A stretch of 51,015 bases of DNA from Paracoccaceae bacterium (GTDB taxonomy: Bacteria; Pseudomonadota; Alphaproteobacteria; Rhodobacterales; Rhodobacteraceae), in the NCBI GenBank assembly GCA_026419405.1, contig JANZZL010000088.1:1-51015 (forward strand), in the 5' to 3' direction. The notes beneath the pieces were generated by a model. It saw nothing but the letters and a program-made list of their open reading frames with translations, was not told the origin of the DNA and made no database searches. A program made the translations under genes and the position numbers. The first letter of the stretch is position 1. The number at the start of each line of letters is the position of its first letter. Below, piece by piece: positions 13,075-20,079 of this stretch.

Positions 13075-13770
13075 GGCGCCGGGAGGGCTGTGGGCGCGAA
13101 GCGCCCCCGCTGGACGAGCCGGGCCGCGTAGCCGCCCGGCATGGCGAGGTGCTCGGCCACGCGCGCGGGGACGGAACGACCCGGCTGGCCGAACTGCTCG
13201 GCGTGAGCTCTGCTCGGCCACGCGCGCGGGGACGGAACGGGGTAGGAGCAGCTCGCTCGCGCCCGAGAGCGCGGGCAGCGCCACGGCCGGGATGAGGCCA
13301 CCGGCGCCCGTCGGGCCGCGCCGCACCGCGGGGCAGGTCAGCAGCCCGGGCGCGGCGCGCGCGTCGGCCCCCGCCAAGACGGGCCCGCTCGAAGGGCCGG
13401 GGTGCGCCGAGGCGATGCGTTCGTGGAACACGGCGCGGTCGTCGACGGCCATGCGGACCGACAGCGCCGCGCCCGTGGCGAGGATCGCCCGGCCGCCCGC
13501 CCGGAGACCGGCGCCGAATGCCGCGATCGCGCCCGCGGACACGAGGGCGAGGACGCCGACGGCCGGGACGAAGCCGGCATAGACCGGGAAGCCGGCCTGC
13601 CGCGCGGGGTGGCGCTTGGGCGCCCCGGGCGGGATGCCGGCCTGGCCCGCGGCGGCGAGCAGCGCGGCGGCGAGCATGGCGACGGCGAACATCGCGGCGG
13701 CGAGTGTCACCGCGGCGAGTGTCACGGCGACGGCCGCCGAGGGCGCCGCGGCCCCGCGTTGCGCCGGCAT
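13050..13770 (-). pseudogene. Damaged multi-spanning membrane protein gene (candidate)
   Basis: Reading from 13770, the frame encodes a hydrophobic N-terminus ([20 protein letters not shown]), a second membrane segment ([20 protein letters not shown]) and then a DDRAVFHE motif. I recall comparable DD...HE signatures in uncharacterised multi-span proteins. The frame is lost after [13 protein letters not shown]. Two 29-base direct repeats offset by 61 bases occur there, and removing one 61-base unit restores a single 219-codon frame continuing HLAMPGGYAARLVQRGRF to a stop at 13050. A nearly perfect 15-base tandem duplication also lies in the first membrane segment (13696-13725). Either a decaying gene, an assembly artefact or non-coding DNA; function unknown. 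Confidence 0.4.
13150..13239. repeat. 29-base direct repeat pair, 61-base offset
   Basis: The same 29 bases, beginning TGCTCGGCCACGCGCGCGGG, occur at 13150-13178 and 13211-13239 without a mismatch, separated by 32 unrelated bases. The offset is not a multiple of three, so the pair shifts the frame of the gene at 13050-13770. Confidence 0.85.
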
Positions 13771-13951
13771 GGGTCGTCATCGGTCCTGTCCTTTCCCGGT
13801 CTCCGCGGACCGGCGCCCGGTTTCATCTCACGGGATCGAGCGCGGCCGTGCCACCCCTGTTCCCGCAAGGCCCTGCCGCGGCGGCGGAATCCTGCGCCAT
13901 CCCGCGCCCGGGCGCGCAGGGGGCTTGCGGCGCGCGGCCGGCGCGGCGATG

Positions 13952-13967
13952 GGGTATTAAAATACCC
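13952..13967. promoter_or_regulatory. AT-rich inverted repeat upstream of rplM
   Basis: GGGTATT and AATACCC form a perfect 7-base inverted repeat around two A residues, in an AT-rich island within otherwise very GC-rich DNA. It lies 159 bases upstream of rplM and 182 bases upstream of the damaged gene's start, so it could be an operator for either direction. The regulator is not identifiable. The rest of the 340-base gap 13771-14110 holds the rplM promoter and nothing else that I recognise. Confidence 0.4.
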
Positions 13968-14014
13968 TATCTTCAAGTCTCTGTTGCAAAACGGAAAAAT
14001 CTTGGGAACACCCC

Positions 14015-14043
14015 TTGACGGCGGTGCGCGCCTGGGCGATACA
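14015..14043 (+). promoter_or_regulatory. rplM-rpsI promoter
   Basis: TTGACG (14015-14020), 17 bases, then GATACA (14038-14043). The -35 matches consensus in five of six positions, spacing is optimal and the -10 is weak. It would give a leader of about 60 bases before rplM, a normal arrangement for this ribosomal-protein operon. Confidence 0.55.
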
Positions 14044-14110
14044 GCGCGCCATCGCAGACCGGGCGGCCGCAGCGCCGCCCGTTCCAGTTGCAACCGGCAG
14101 GATCCGACCG

Positions 14111-14575
14111 ATGAAGACCTTCTCCGCGACCCCGGCGGACATCGACAAGAAGTGGATCGTGATCGACGCCGAGGGCGTCGTTCTCGGCCGCCTCGCCTCG
14201 ATCGTCGCCAAGCGCCTCCGTGGCAAGCACAAGCCCAGCTTCACGCCGCACATGGACATGGGCGACAACGTGATCGTCATCAACGCCGACAAGGTGCAGA
14301 TGACCGGCAACAAGCGCAGCGCCAAGGTGTATCACTGGCACACCGGCTATCCCGGCGGGGTCAAGAGCCGCACCGCGGCGCAGATCCTCGAGGGCAAGCA
14401 CCCCGAGCGCGTGGTCGAGGCGGCGGTGAAGCGGATGCTGCCGAAGAACGTGCTCAGCCGGCACCTGATGACCAACCTGCGCGTCTATGCGGGGTCGGAG
14501 CATCCGCATGCGGCGCAGTCGCCCGAAGTGGTCGATGTCAAGTCGATGAACGCCAAGAACTCCCGGAGCGCCTGA
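14111..14575 (+). CDS. rplM: 50S ribosomal protein L13
   Basis: L13 is an early-assembly protein of the large ribosomal subunit. The 154-residue product begins [20 protein letters not shown], has the conserved [22 protein letters not shown] segment and ends with the typical [20 protein letters not shown] region of alphaproteobacterial L13. An earlier in-frame start overlaps the promoter and is rejected. Followed after two bases by rpsI, the universal rplM-rpsI pair. Confidence 0.98.
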   Translation: MKTFSATPADIDKKWIVIDAEGVVLGRLASIVAKRLRGKHKPSFTPHMDMGDNVIVINADKVQMTGNKRSAKVYHWHTGYPGGVKSRTAAQILEGKHPERVVEAAVKRMLPKNVLSRHLMTNLRVYAGSEHPHAAQSPEVVDVKSMNAKNSRSA

Positions 14576-14577
14576 GC

Positions 14578-15069
14578 ATGGCCGAAGAACTGAAATCCCT
14601 CGAGGACCTCAAGTCGGCCGTCGGCGGCGCCGCGGCGCCCGCGGCCGAGGCCGCCCCCGCCCGCACGCCCCAGCGCGACGCGCTGGGCCGCGCCTATGCG
14701 ACCGGCAAGCGCAAGGATGCGGTCGCCCGCGTCTGGATCAAGCCGGGCAAGGGCAAGGTCACGGTGAACGGCAAGGACGTGAACGCCTACTTCGCGCGGC
14801 CGGTGCTGCAGATGATCCTGAAGCAGCCGTTCCAGGTCGCCAACGTGGAGGGCCAGTTCGACGTGATGGCCACGGTGGCCGGCGGCGGCCTTTCGGGCCA
14901 GGCCGGCGCGGTCAAGCACGGCGTCTCGAAGGCGCTGCAGCTCTACGACCCCTCGCTGCGCCCCGCGCTGAAGGCGGCCGGCTTCCTCACCCGCGACAGC
15001 CGGGTGGTCGAGCGCAAGAAGTACGGCAAGCGCAAGGCGCGCCGCAGCTTCCAGTTCTCCAAGCGCTGA
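14578..15069 (+). CDS. rpsI: 30S ribosomal protein S9
   Basis: S9 is a small-subunit protein whose C-terminal basic tail contacts tRNA in the P site. The 163-residue protein has an Ala/Glu-rich N-terminal extension of about 35 residues, as often in alphaproteobacteria. The core follows ([37 protein letters not shown]) and then the invariant Arg/Lys-rich end with terminal FQFSKR. Start two bases after the rplM stop indicates coupled translation. A strong hairpin terminator follows. Confidence 0.98.
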   Translation: MAEELKSLEDLKSAVGGAAAPAAEAAPARTPQRDALGRAYATGKRKDAVARVWIKPGKGKVTVNGKDVNAYFARPVLQMILKQPFQVANVEGQFDVMATVAGGGLSGQAGAVKHGVSKALQLYDPSLRPALKAAGFLTRDSRVVERKKYGKRKARRSFQFSKR

Positions 15070-15090
15070 TCCTGCCCGCGCGCGATTCCG

Positions 15091-15122
15091 ACGGCCCGCC
15101 CCGGTGGCGGGCCGTTCTGCAT
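15091..15122 (+). terminator. Hairpin terminator after rpsI
   Basis: ACGGCCCGCC (15091-15100) and GGCGGGCCGT (15106-15115) form a perfect 10-bp stem with a 5-base loop, beginning 22 bases after the rpsI stop and followed by a short T-containing tail (TCTGCATT). It is the likely end of the rplM-rpsI transcript. The remaining 15123-15379 holds only GC-rich sequence in which I see no gene. Confidence 0.7.
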
Positions 15123-15379
15123 TCCGCCATTCCGCGCCATTCCGCGCCTGCCCGCGCAAGCGCGCGCCCCGCGTCGGGCCCGCCGGAAGGGAAGGGGTCC
15201 ACAGGCGCGCGTCGGCGGCGCCCGCAGCGGCCCCGCGATCCCGCCGGCGGAACCGGTGTTGCCCGGCGGACTCGCCCTGCGGCGAAGGACCGCCGCTCGC
15301 GCTCGCGTGAATTGACCCAAGGCGCCGCGATTCGCATCCTGCCGCCGTTGAGGCAGAAAACATAAGAGCGAGCAGGCTC

Positions 15380-15640
15380 ATGGCACATATCGAAGCGTTC
15401 CACAGCTCCCGCGGGGGCGGTGACTTCCTGGGTCTCCGGCATGGCCGGTCGGGCGGGGTCGAGATCGTCTACGACGACGGCGTCACCCGGCGCATGGTCT
15501 GGCGGGTGAAGACGCCGGGCGTCTGCGTCGAGCGCGTCGGCGAGGCGCTCGGCGCGGCGGTCGACAGTCTCCGCGTCGTCCCCGCGCTCATGGCGGAACT
15601 TCGCAAGCGGTCGATCGCCATCGAGGCCCTGCCGCGCTGA
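15380..15640 (+). CDS. Small hypothetical protein
   Basis: An 86-residue soluble protein, MAHIEAFHSSRGGGDFLGLR..., with no signal peptide or membrane segment. The centre reads as beta strands (VEIVYDDGVTRRMVWRVKTPG) and the end as a helix. Start ATG at 15380 follows GAGCGAGCAGG in an unusually A-rich leader. The codon pattern and the defined leader make it a likely real gene. I do not recognise a family. The upstream terminator at 15091 separates it from rpsI, and the downstream operator separates it from the oxygenase, so it is probably monocistronic. Confidence 0.55.
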   Translation: MAHIEAFHSSRGGGDFLGLRHGRSGGVEIVYDDGVTRRMVWRVKTPGVCVERVGEALGAAVDSLRVVPALMAELRKRSIAIEALPR

Positions 15641-15686
15641 GCGCCGAAGGCGCGCGGAAATTTGTGCGCGCGCTCAAACTTTCGGC

Positions 15687-15733
15687 TTGCCCCGCGGCCG
15701 GTTCCGCGGTAGTTTGAGCAATCGCTCAAACTA
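15687..15733 (+). promoter_or_regulatory. Promoter with palindromic operator before the Rieske oxygenase
   Basis: TAGTTTGAGC (15710-15719) and GCTCAAACTA (15724-15733) form a perfect 10-base inverted repeat with a 4-base centre, the architecture of a TetR-type operator. A third half-site CGCTCAAACT lies at 15671-15680. TTGCCC (15687-15692), 17 bases, then TAGTTT (15710-15715) fits a promoter whose -10 lies inside the palindrome, so a bound repressor would block it. The oxygenase ATG is only 13 bases after the palindrome and lacks an obvious ribosome site, implying a very short leader. The regulator is not in the window. Confidence 0.65.
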
Positions 15734-15745
15734 CCTGGTGCGGCC

Positions 15746-16870
15746 ATGGCCAAGGACATGGACTGGGACCGGCGGGGCCTTCCCGCCCGGGCCTATCACG
15801 ATGCGACCATCTTCGCGCTCGAGCAGGAGCGGCTGTTTCGCCGCCACTGGCAGATCGTGGGCCACGTCAGCGACCTGCCCGAGCCCGGCGACTACGTCAC
15901 GCTCGACATCGCGGGCGAGCGGGCGGTGGTGATCCGCGGCCACGACGGGGTCCTGCGCGCCTTCCACAACATATGCCGGCACCGCGGCACGCGGGTCGTG
16001 TCCGGCGAGACCGGGCGCTGCAACAAGGCGATCGTCTGCCCGTTCCACGGCTGGGCCTACAACTTCGACGGCACGCTCAGGGGCGTGGCCGAGCGGCAGA
16101 GCTTCCCGCCGCTCGACCGCCGGGCCTGGGGCCTCAGGCCGATCGAGCTCGAGGTCTGGCAGGGCTTCGTCTTCGTCCGCTTCGAACCCTCGCCGCAGCC
16201 GCCGGTGGCCCGGCTCATGGCGCCGTTCGAGGCGGATTTCGCGCCCTTCGACGTGCCCTCGATGGTCCGCATCCCGGAGAACGACTGGCAGGACCGCGTT
16301 CCGGCCAACTGGAAGAGCCTGCGGGATGTGGACAACGAGGGCTACCACGTCCGCCAGGCGCATCCGGCCCTGCACGACCTCTACGGCGGCGGCTACACCG
16401 ATTCCGAATGGACCGGCCCCGTCTCCCGGTCGGACGGCGTCCTCAACGACGGGCCCGGCCGGCTCTGGTCGGTGCGCGCCTACAAGGCGCTGGTCGGCGC
16501 CTCGCCGGTCGCGGGCCTGCCGCAGGGCCGCAGGTGGAGCTACTACAACCTGTTTCCCAACACGGTCATCGGCCTCTATCCCGACAGCGCCGTCTGGTAT
16601 CAGGAGATCCCGCTCTCGCCCGGCGAGACGATCCAGCGCGGCCGGGCCTACCGCTTCCGCGAGGAGAGCCGCGCGCTGCGCGCGCTGCGCTACCTCTCGG
16701 GGCGGATCGACCGGGTGACCGCGGCCGAGGACCACGACCTCTGCGTCTGGAGCTACGAGGCCACGAAGTCGGCCAGCGGCTACGCCGGGATGATCCTGTC
16801 CGATCTCGAGCGGGGGGTGCGGTCGTTCCACGACCTGTGGCGGCGCGAGATCCCCGAGGGCGCCGACTGA
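15746..16870 (+). CDS. Rieske non-heme iron oxygenase, quaternary-amine type (alpha subunit)
   Basis: Aromatic-ring-hydroxylase-fold oxygenase of 374 residues. The Rieske [2Fe-2S] ligands are C77, H79, C98 and H101 (CRHRG...CPFHGW). The mononuclear iron site reads NEGYHVRQAH: H201 and H206, with E198 where ring-hydroxylating dioxygenases have the inter-subunit bridging Asp. A Glu there is known from carnitine monooxygenase CntA and related quaternary-amine enzymes. The EDHDLCVW segment near the C-terminus supplies the third metal ligand. It probably hydroxylates an N-methyl group of a betaine-like substrate, with spontaneous demethylation or C-N cleavage. Its reductase is not adjacent. Probably the first gene of an operon with the ABC transporter downstream, though a 274-base repeat-rich gap intervenes. 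Confidence 0.82.
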   Translation: MAKDMDWDRRGLPARAYHDATIFALEQERLFRRHWQIVGHVSDLPEPGDYVTLDIAGERAVVIRGHDGVLRAFHNICRHRGTRVVSGETGRCNKAIVCPFHGWAYNFDGTLRGVAERQSFPPLDRRAWGLRPIELEVWQGFVFVRFEPSPQPPVARLMAPFEADFAPFDVPSMVRIPENDWQDRVPANWKSLRDVDNEGYHVRQAHPALHDLYGGGYTDSEWTGPVSRSDGVLNDGPGRLWSVRAYKALVGASPVAGLPQGRRWSYYNLFPNTVIGLYPDSAVWYQEIPLSPGETIQRGRAYRFREESRALRALRYLSGRIDRVTAAEDHDLCVWSYEATKSASGYAGMILSDLERGVRSFHDLWRREIPEGAD

Positions 16871-16885
16871 CCGCCTGCGGTGCGG

Positions 16886-17035
16886 CGGGGCCTGCCGCGC
16901 GCGGGACGGCGAGGTGCGCCATCGCAGGCGGTGGTGCCGCGGACGGCCGGGCCTCCTGCGCGCGGGACGGCGGCCGATGGGCGATCCGCCGGTCTGCCTC
17001 CGCCGGCCGGGCCTCCTGCGCGCAGGACGGCGGCC
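16886..17035. repeat. Three imperfect repeats, ~60-base period
   Basis: A 31-base unit beginning GGCCGGGCCTCCTGCGCGC occurs at 16945-16975 and 17005-17035 with one mismatch. A more diverged copy (GGGCCTGCCGCGCGCGGGAC) starts near 16887. The period is 60-61 bases. They fill most of the 274-base gap between the oxygenase and the permease gene. No convincing coding frame runs through them. Confidence 0.7.
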
Positions 17036-17144
17036 GCCCCGACCCCGGCCGGTGCCTCGCCGACGCCATGTCCCGGCTTTTCAGACCGGTTGCGATGTGC
17101 AATTCATGGGCGCGACCGGGGCGAACAGGGGACAGCCGGCGATC

Positions 17145-18035
17145 ATGGATGCCAAGACGCGATGGGGCCGGTTCCGCCGGTCGGAAGCGGCCAGCGGCCT
17201 CCTGCTGATCTCGCCCACCGCGCTCTACGCGCTCCTGATGCTCGCGGTGCCGCTCGCGGCGATCCTGCTCTACTCGGTGCTCACCGACGGCTACCTGACG
17301 GTCGAGTGGACGCCGACGCTGGCCAACTATGCCGAGGCCTGGGGCGACCCGCTCTACCGCCAGGTGATGCTGCGCTCGCTCTTCGTCTCGGCGACGGTCA
17401 CGCTGGTGACGGTGCTGCTCGCCTATCCGGTGGCCTATTACGTGAGCTTCCACGTCAGCCCTTCGCGCAAGTCGCTCTGGCTGTTCCTGATCACCATCCC
17501 GTTCTGGACGAGCTACCTGATCCGGGTGTTCCTGTGGAAGGTGATCCTCGGCTTCAACGGCGTGGTGAACTCATCGCTGATGACGCTCGGCATCATCGAC
17601 GAGCCGCTGACCTTCATCCTCTACAACGTCAACGCGGTGGTGATCACGCTGGCGCATGCCTACGCGCCCTTCGCCATCCTGCCGATCTTCGTGGCGCTCG
17701 AGAAGATCGACCGCTCGCTGCTCGAGGCGAGCCAGGATCTGGGGGAATCGCGGCTGCTCACCTTCTGGCGGGTGACGCTGCCGCTCTCGATGCCGGGGGT
17801 CGTCGCGGCGGTGCTGATCGTGTTCATCCCGACCATCGGCGACTACGTGACGCCGCAGCTCGTCGGCGGGCCCGAGGGCCGGATGATCTCCAACGCGATC
17901 CAGCTGCAGTACCTGCGGCTCGACAACTACCCGCTCGGCTCGGCGCTCGCGGTCTCGGCGATGGCCATCGTGACCGCGGTCAGCCTGGTGTTCCTGTTCC
18001 TCAACCGGCGCTTCCTGAGGGTGCGGCAGCAATGA
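17145..18035 (+). CDS. ABC transporter permease (PotB-like)
   Basis: Inner-membrane permease of the spermidine/putrescine/opine (PotB) family, 296 residues and about six transmembrane helices. The cytoplasmic EAA loop reads EASQDLGESRLLTFWRVTLPLSMPG, the site that docks on the ATPase. The ATG at 17145 (MDAKTRWG) is preferred; an in-frame ATG at 17106 lacks a ribosome site. Its stop overlaps the next gene (ATGA). With the oxygenase upstream, the likely cargo is a quaternary amine or polyamine-like compound. Confidence 0.88.
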   Translation: MDAKTRWGRFRRSEAASGLLLISPTALYALLMLAVPLAAILLYSVLTDGYLTVEWTPTLANYAEAWGDPLYRQVMLRSLFVSATVTLVTVLLAYPVAYYVSFHVSPSRKSLWLFLITIPFWTSYLIRVFLWKVILGFNGVVNSSLMTLGIIDEPLTFILYNVNAVVITLAHAYAPFAILPIFVALEKIDRSLLEASQDLGESRLLTFWRVTLPLSMPGVVAAVLIVFIPTIGDYVTPQLVGGPEGRMISNAIQLQYLRLDNYPLGSALAVSAMAIVTAVSLVFLFLNRRFLRVRQQ

Positions 18036-18844
18036 GAAGCAAGGGAACGGGCTTCCGCGCCTACACCATCGCCTACCTGATCTTCCTCTACGCGCCGATC
18101 GTGCTGCTGCCGATCTTCGCCTTCAACAACTCCACGATCATCGCCTTCCCGCTCGCGGGATTCACGACCAACTGGTTCCGGGAGCTCGCCACGATCCCGG
18201 CACTGCACCACGCGGTCTGGAACAGCCTCGTCATCGCGGTCTCGACGTCGATCCTCTCGACCTGCCTCGGCGTCTTCGCGGCCCGGGCCTCGACGCGCTA
18301 CGACTTTCCCGGCAAGGGCCCGATCATCGGCTTCATCATGCTGCCGCTGGTCCTGCCCGAGATCATCGTCGCGGTGTCGCTCCTGGTCGTGCTGCTCGGC
18401 ATCGGCATTGAGCTTTCGGCCTGGACGGTGATCCTCGGGCACGTGCTGATCTGCACGCCGTTCTCGATCGCGATCCTGAACTCGGCGTTCCAGTCGCTCG
18501 ACAAGTCGCTCGAGGAGGCGGCGATCGATCTCGGCGAGACGCGCTGGAGCACCTTCCGTCTGATCACCTTCCCGCTGATCATGCCGGGGATCATCTCGTC
18601 GCTGCTGATCTCGTTCACGATCTCGCTCGACGAGTTCATCATCGCCTTCTTCCTGACCGGCACCCAGCCCACGCTGCCGGTCTACATCTGGTCGCAGCTG
18701 AGGTTCCCGACCAAGCTGCCCTCGATCATGGCGCTCGGGACGATCCTCGTGGCGCTGTCGATCACGCTGCTGATCATCGCCGAGTATTTCCGCCGCCGCG
18801 GCATCGCCCGCTCGGGCGGCCAGGACGCCGGAGGATTCCTGTGA
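18032..18844 (+). CDS. ABC transporter permease (PotC-like)
   Basis: Second permease of the importer, 270 residues, about six membrane helices starting at AYTIAYLIFLYAPIVLLPIF. The EAA loop is EEAAIDLGETRWSTFRLITFPLIMPG. It pairs with the PotB-like subunit to form the membrane channel. Start and stop overlap both neighbours by four bases (ATGA and GTGA), so permease, permease and ATPase are translationally coupled. Confidence 0.9.
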   Translation: MRSKGTGFRAYTIAYLIFLYAPIVLLPIFAFNNSTIIAFPLAGFTTNWFRELATIPALHHAVWNSLVIAVSTSILSTCLGVFAARASTRYDFPGKGPIIGFIMLPLVLPEIIVAVSLLVVLLGIGIELSAWTVILGHVLICTPFSIAILNSAFQSLDKSLEEAAIDLGETRWSTFRLITFPLIMPGIISSLLISFTISLDEFIIAFFLTGTQPTLPVYIWSQLRFPTKLPSIMALGTILVALSITLLIIAEYFRRRGIARSGGQDAGGFL

Positions 18845-19926
18845 AGCCGATCATCCAGATCCGCGATGTCCACAAGTACTACGGCGACTACCACGCGCTG
18901 CGCGGCATCAACGTCGACATCGGCGAGGGCGAGTTCTTCTCGCTGCTCGGCCCCTCGGGCTGCGGCAAGACCACGCTGCTCAGGACCATCGCCGGGTTCG
19001 AGGACCTGAGCCAGGGAACGATCCACATCGACGGCCGGCTGATGGAGGGCGTGCCGCCGAACAAGCGGCCGACCAACATGGTGTTCCAGAGCTACGCGAT
19101 CTTCCCGCACCTGACGGTGGCCGAGAACGTCGGCTTCGGGCTGCGCCGCGACCCGCGCACGCCCGCCCAGAAGGCGGCGGCGGTCGAGGAGGCGCTGGAG
19201 ATGGTGGGCCTCAAGGGCTACGGCGGCCGCGCTGCCCATGCGCTCTCCGGCGGGCAGCGGCAGCGGGTGGCGCTGGCCCGCGCGCTGATCCTGAAGCCGA
19301 GGGTCCTGCTGCTCGACGAGCCGCTCTCGGCGCTCGACAAGAAGCTGCGCGAGCAGATGCAGTCCGAGCTGCGCCGGCTGCAGCGGCAGGTCGGCATCAC
19401 CTTCATCCTGGTCACCCACGACCAGGAGGAGGCGCTGATCATGTCCGACCGGATCGCGGTGATGTTCGAGGGGCAGATCGCCCAGCTCGCCCCGCCGCAG
19501 GAGCTCTACCGCCGCCCGGTGACCCGCCAGGTGGCCGAATTCATCGGGGTGATGAACTTCCTGCCCGCCTCGGTGGCGACGGTGAACGGCGCCAGGATCG
19601 ACGTCGAGGTGGCCGGGCTCGGCACGGTGGAGCTCGCCGCCGAGCAGTGCCCGGGCGGCGCCCGCAGCGGGAAGGGCAGCGTCGGCTTCCGGCCCGAGAC
19701 GCTCACCATCCTGTTCGAGGGCGAGACGCCGCGCGGGCGCGTCGCCGAGGGGACGGTGGAGGAGGTCACCTACTACGGCGACATGACCTACTACGGCGTC
19801 GTCCCCGACGGGGTGGACGTGCCGCTGACGATCTCGATGCGCAACCTCGTCGGCCGCCGGGTGCTGGAGCGCGGCGAGCGGACGCGCGTCGCCTGGGATC
19901 CGGCCGCGCTCGTGCTGTTCTGCTGA
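18841..19926 (+). CDS. ABC transporter ATP-binding protein (PotA-like)
   Basis: ATPase of the same importer, 361 residues. Walker A is GPSGCGKTT (about 37-45), the signature LSGGQ (135-139), Walker B LLLDEP (about 156-161) and the switch His is in VTHDQEEAL. A C-terminal TOBE/regulatory domain (from about 240, GSVGFRPETLTIL) is typical of polyamine and opine transporters. GTG start overlaps the permease stop. No periplasmic binding protein gene lies in the cluster, which is unusual for this family; it may be elsewhere. A dispersed repeat begins five bases after the stop. Confidence 0.93.
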   Translation: MKPIIQIRDVHKYYGDYHALRGINVDIGEGEFFSLLGPSGCGKTTLLRTIAGFEDLSQGTIHIDGRLMEGVPPNKRPTNMVFQSYAIFPHLTVAENVGFGLRRDPRTPAQKAAAVEEALEMVGLKGYGGRAAHALSGGQRQRVALARALILKPRVLLLDEPLSALDKKLREQMQSELRRLQRQVGITFILVTHDQEEALIMSDRIAVMFEGQIAQLAPPQELYRRPVTRQVAEFIGVMNFLPASVATVNGARIDVEVAGLGTVELAAEQCPGGARSGKGSVGFRPETLTILFEGETPRGRVAEGTVEEVTYYGDMTYYGVVPDGVDVPLTISMRNLVGRRVLERGERTRVAWDPAALVLFC

Positions 19927-19930
19927 TCCG

Positions 19931-20029
19931 GCGGCGGCCCGTTCCGGGCCAGACTCCCCCTCTCGCGCCCGCGGCCGGGGCCGCGGCCGCTCGGGCGCGC
20001 CTCCGGCGGGAGTATTTGCAGGCCGAAAG
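19931..20029 (+). repeat. Dispersed ~95-bp 3' intergenic repeat, copy 1
   Basis: Starts GCGGCGGCCCGTTCCGGGCC, contains a GC-rich hairpin region and CGGCCGCTCGGG, and ends CCTCCGGCGGGAGTATTTG...GAAAG. The copy at 40411-40502 aligns along nearly its whole length on the minus strand. Internal hairpins: GGCCCG-TTC-CGGGCC, and an outer stem GCGCCCG...CGGGCGC. It begins five bases after the PotA-like stop codon in the same orientation, so it may end or protect that transcript. Confidence 0.7.
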
Positions 20030-20079
20030 TGGAACCGGGCGGGATTGACCGCCGCCGCGCGCGCGGGCAGGGATCGGGC

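Noticed and set aside
16886-17035. CRISPR array
   Set aside because: Only two good repeat units and one weak one, no palindromic repeat, no cas genes; spacers share composition with the repeats.
18841-19926. Iron transporter ATPase partner for the orphan iron-binding protein
   Set aside because: The ATPase and its permeases are of the PotABC type with EAA loops and a TOBE domain of that family, coupled to the oxygenase and separated from the iron protein by glnE.
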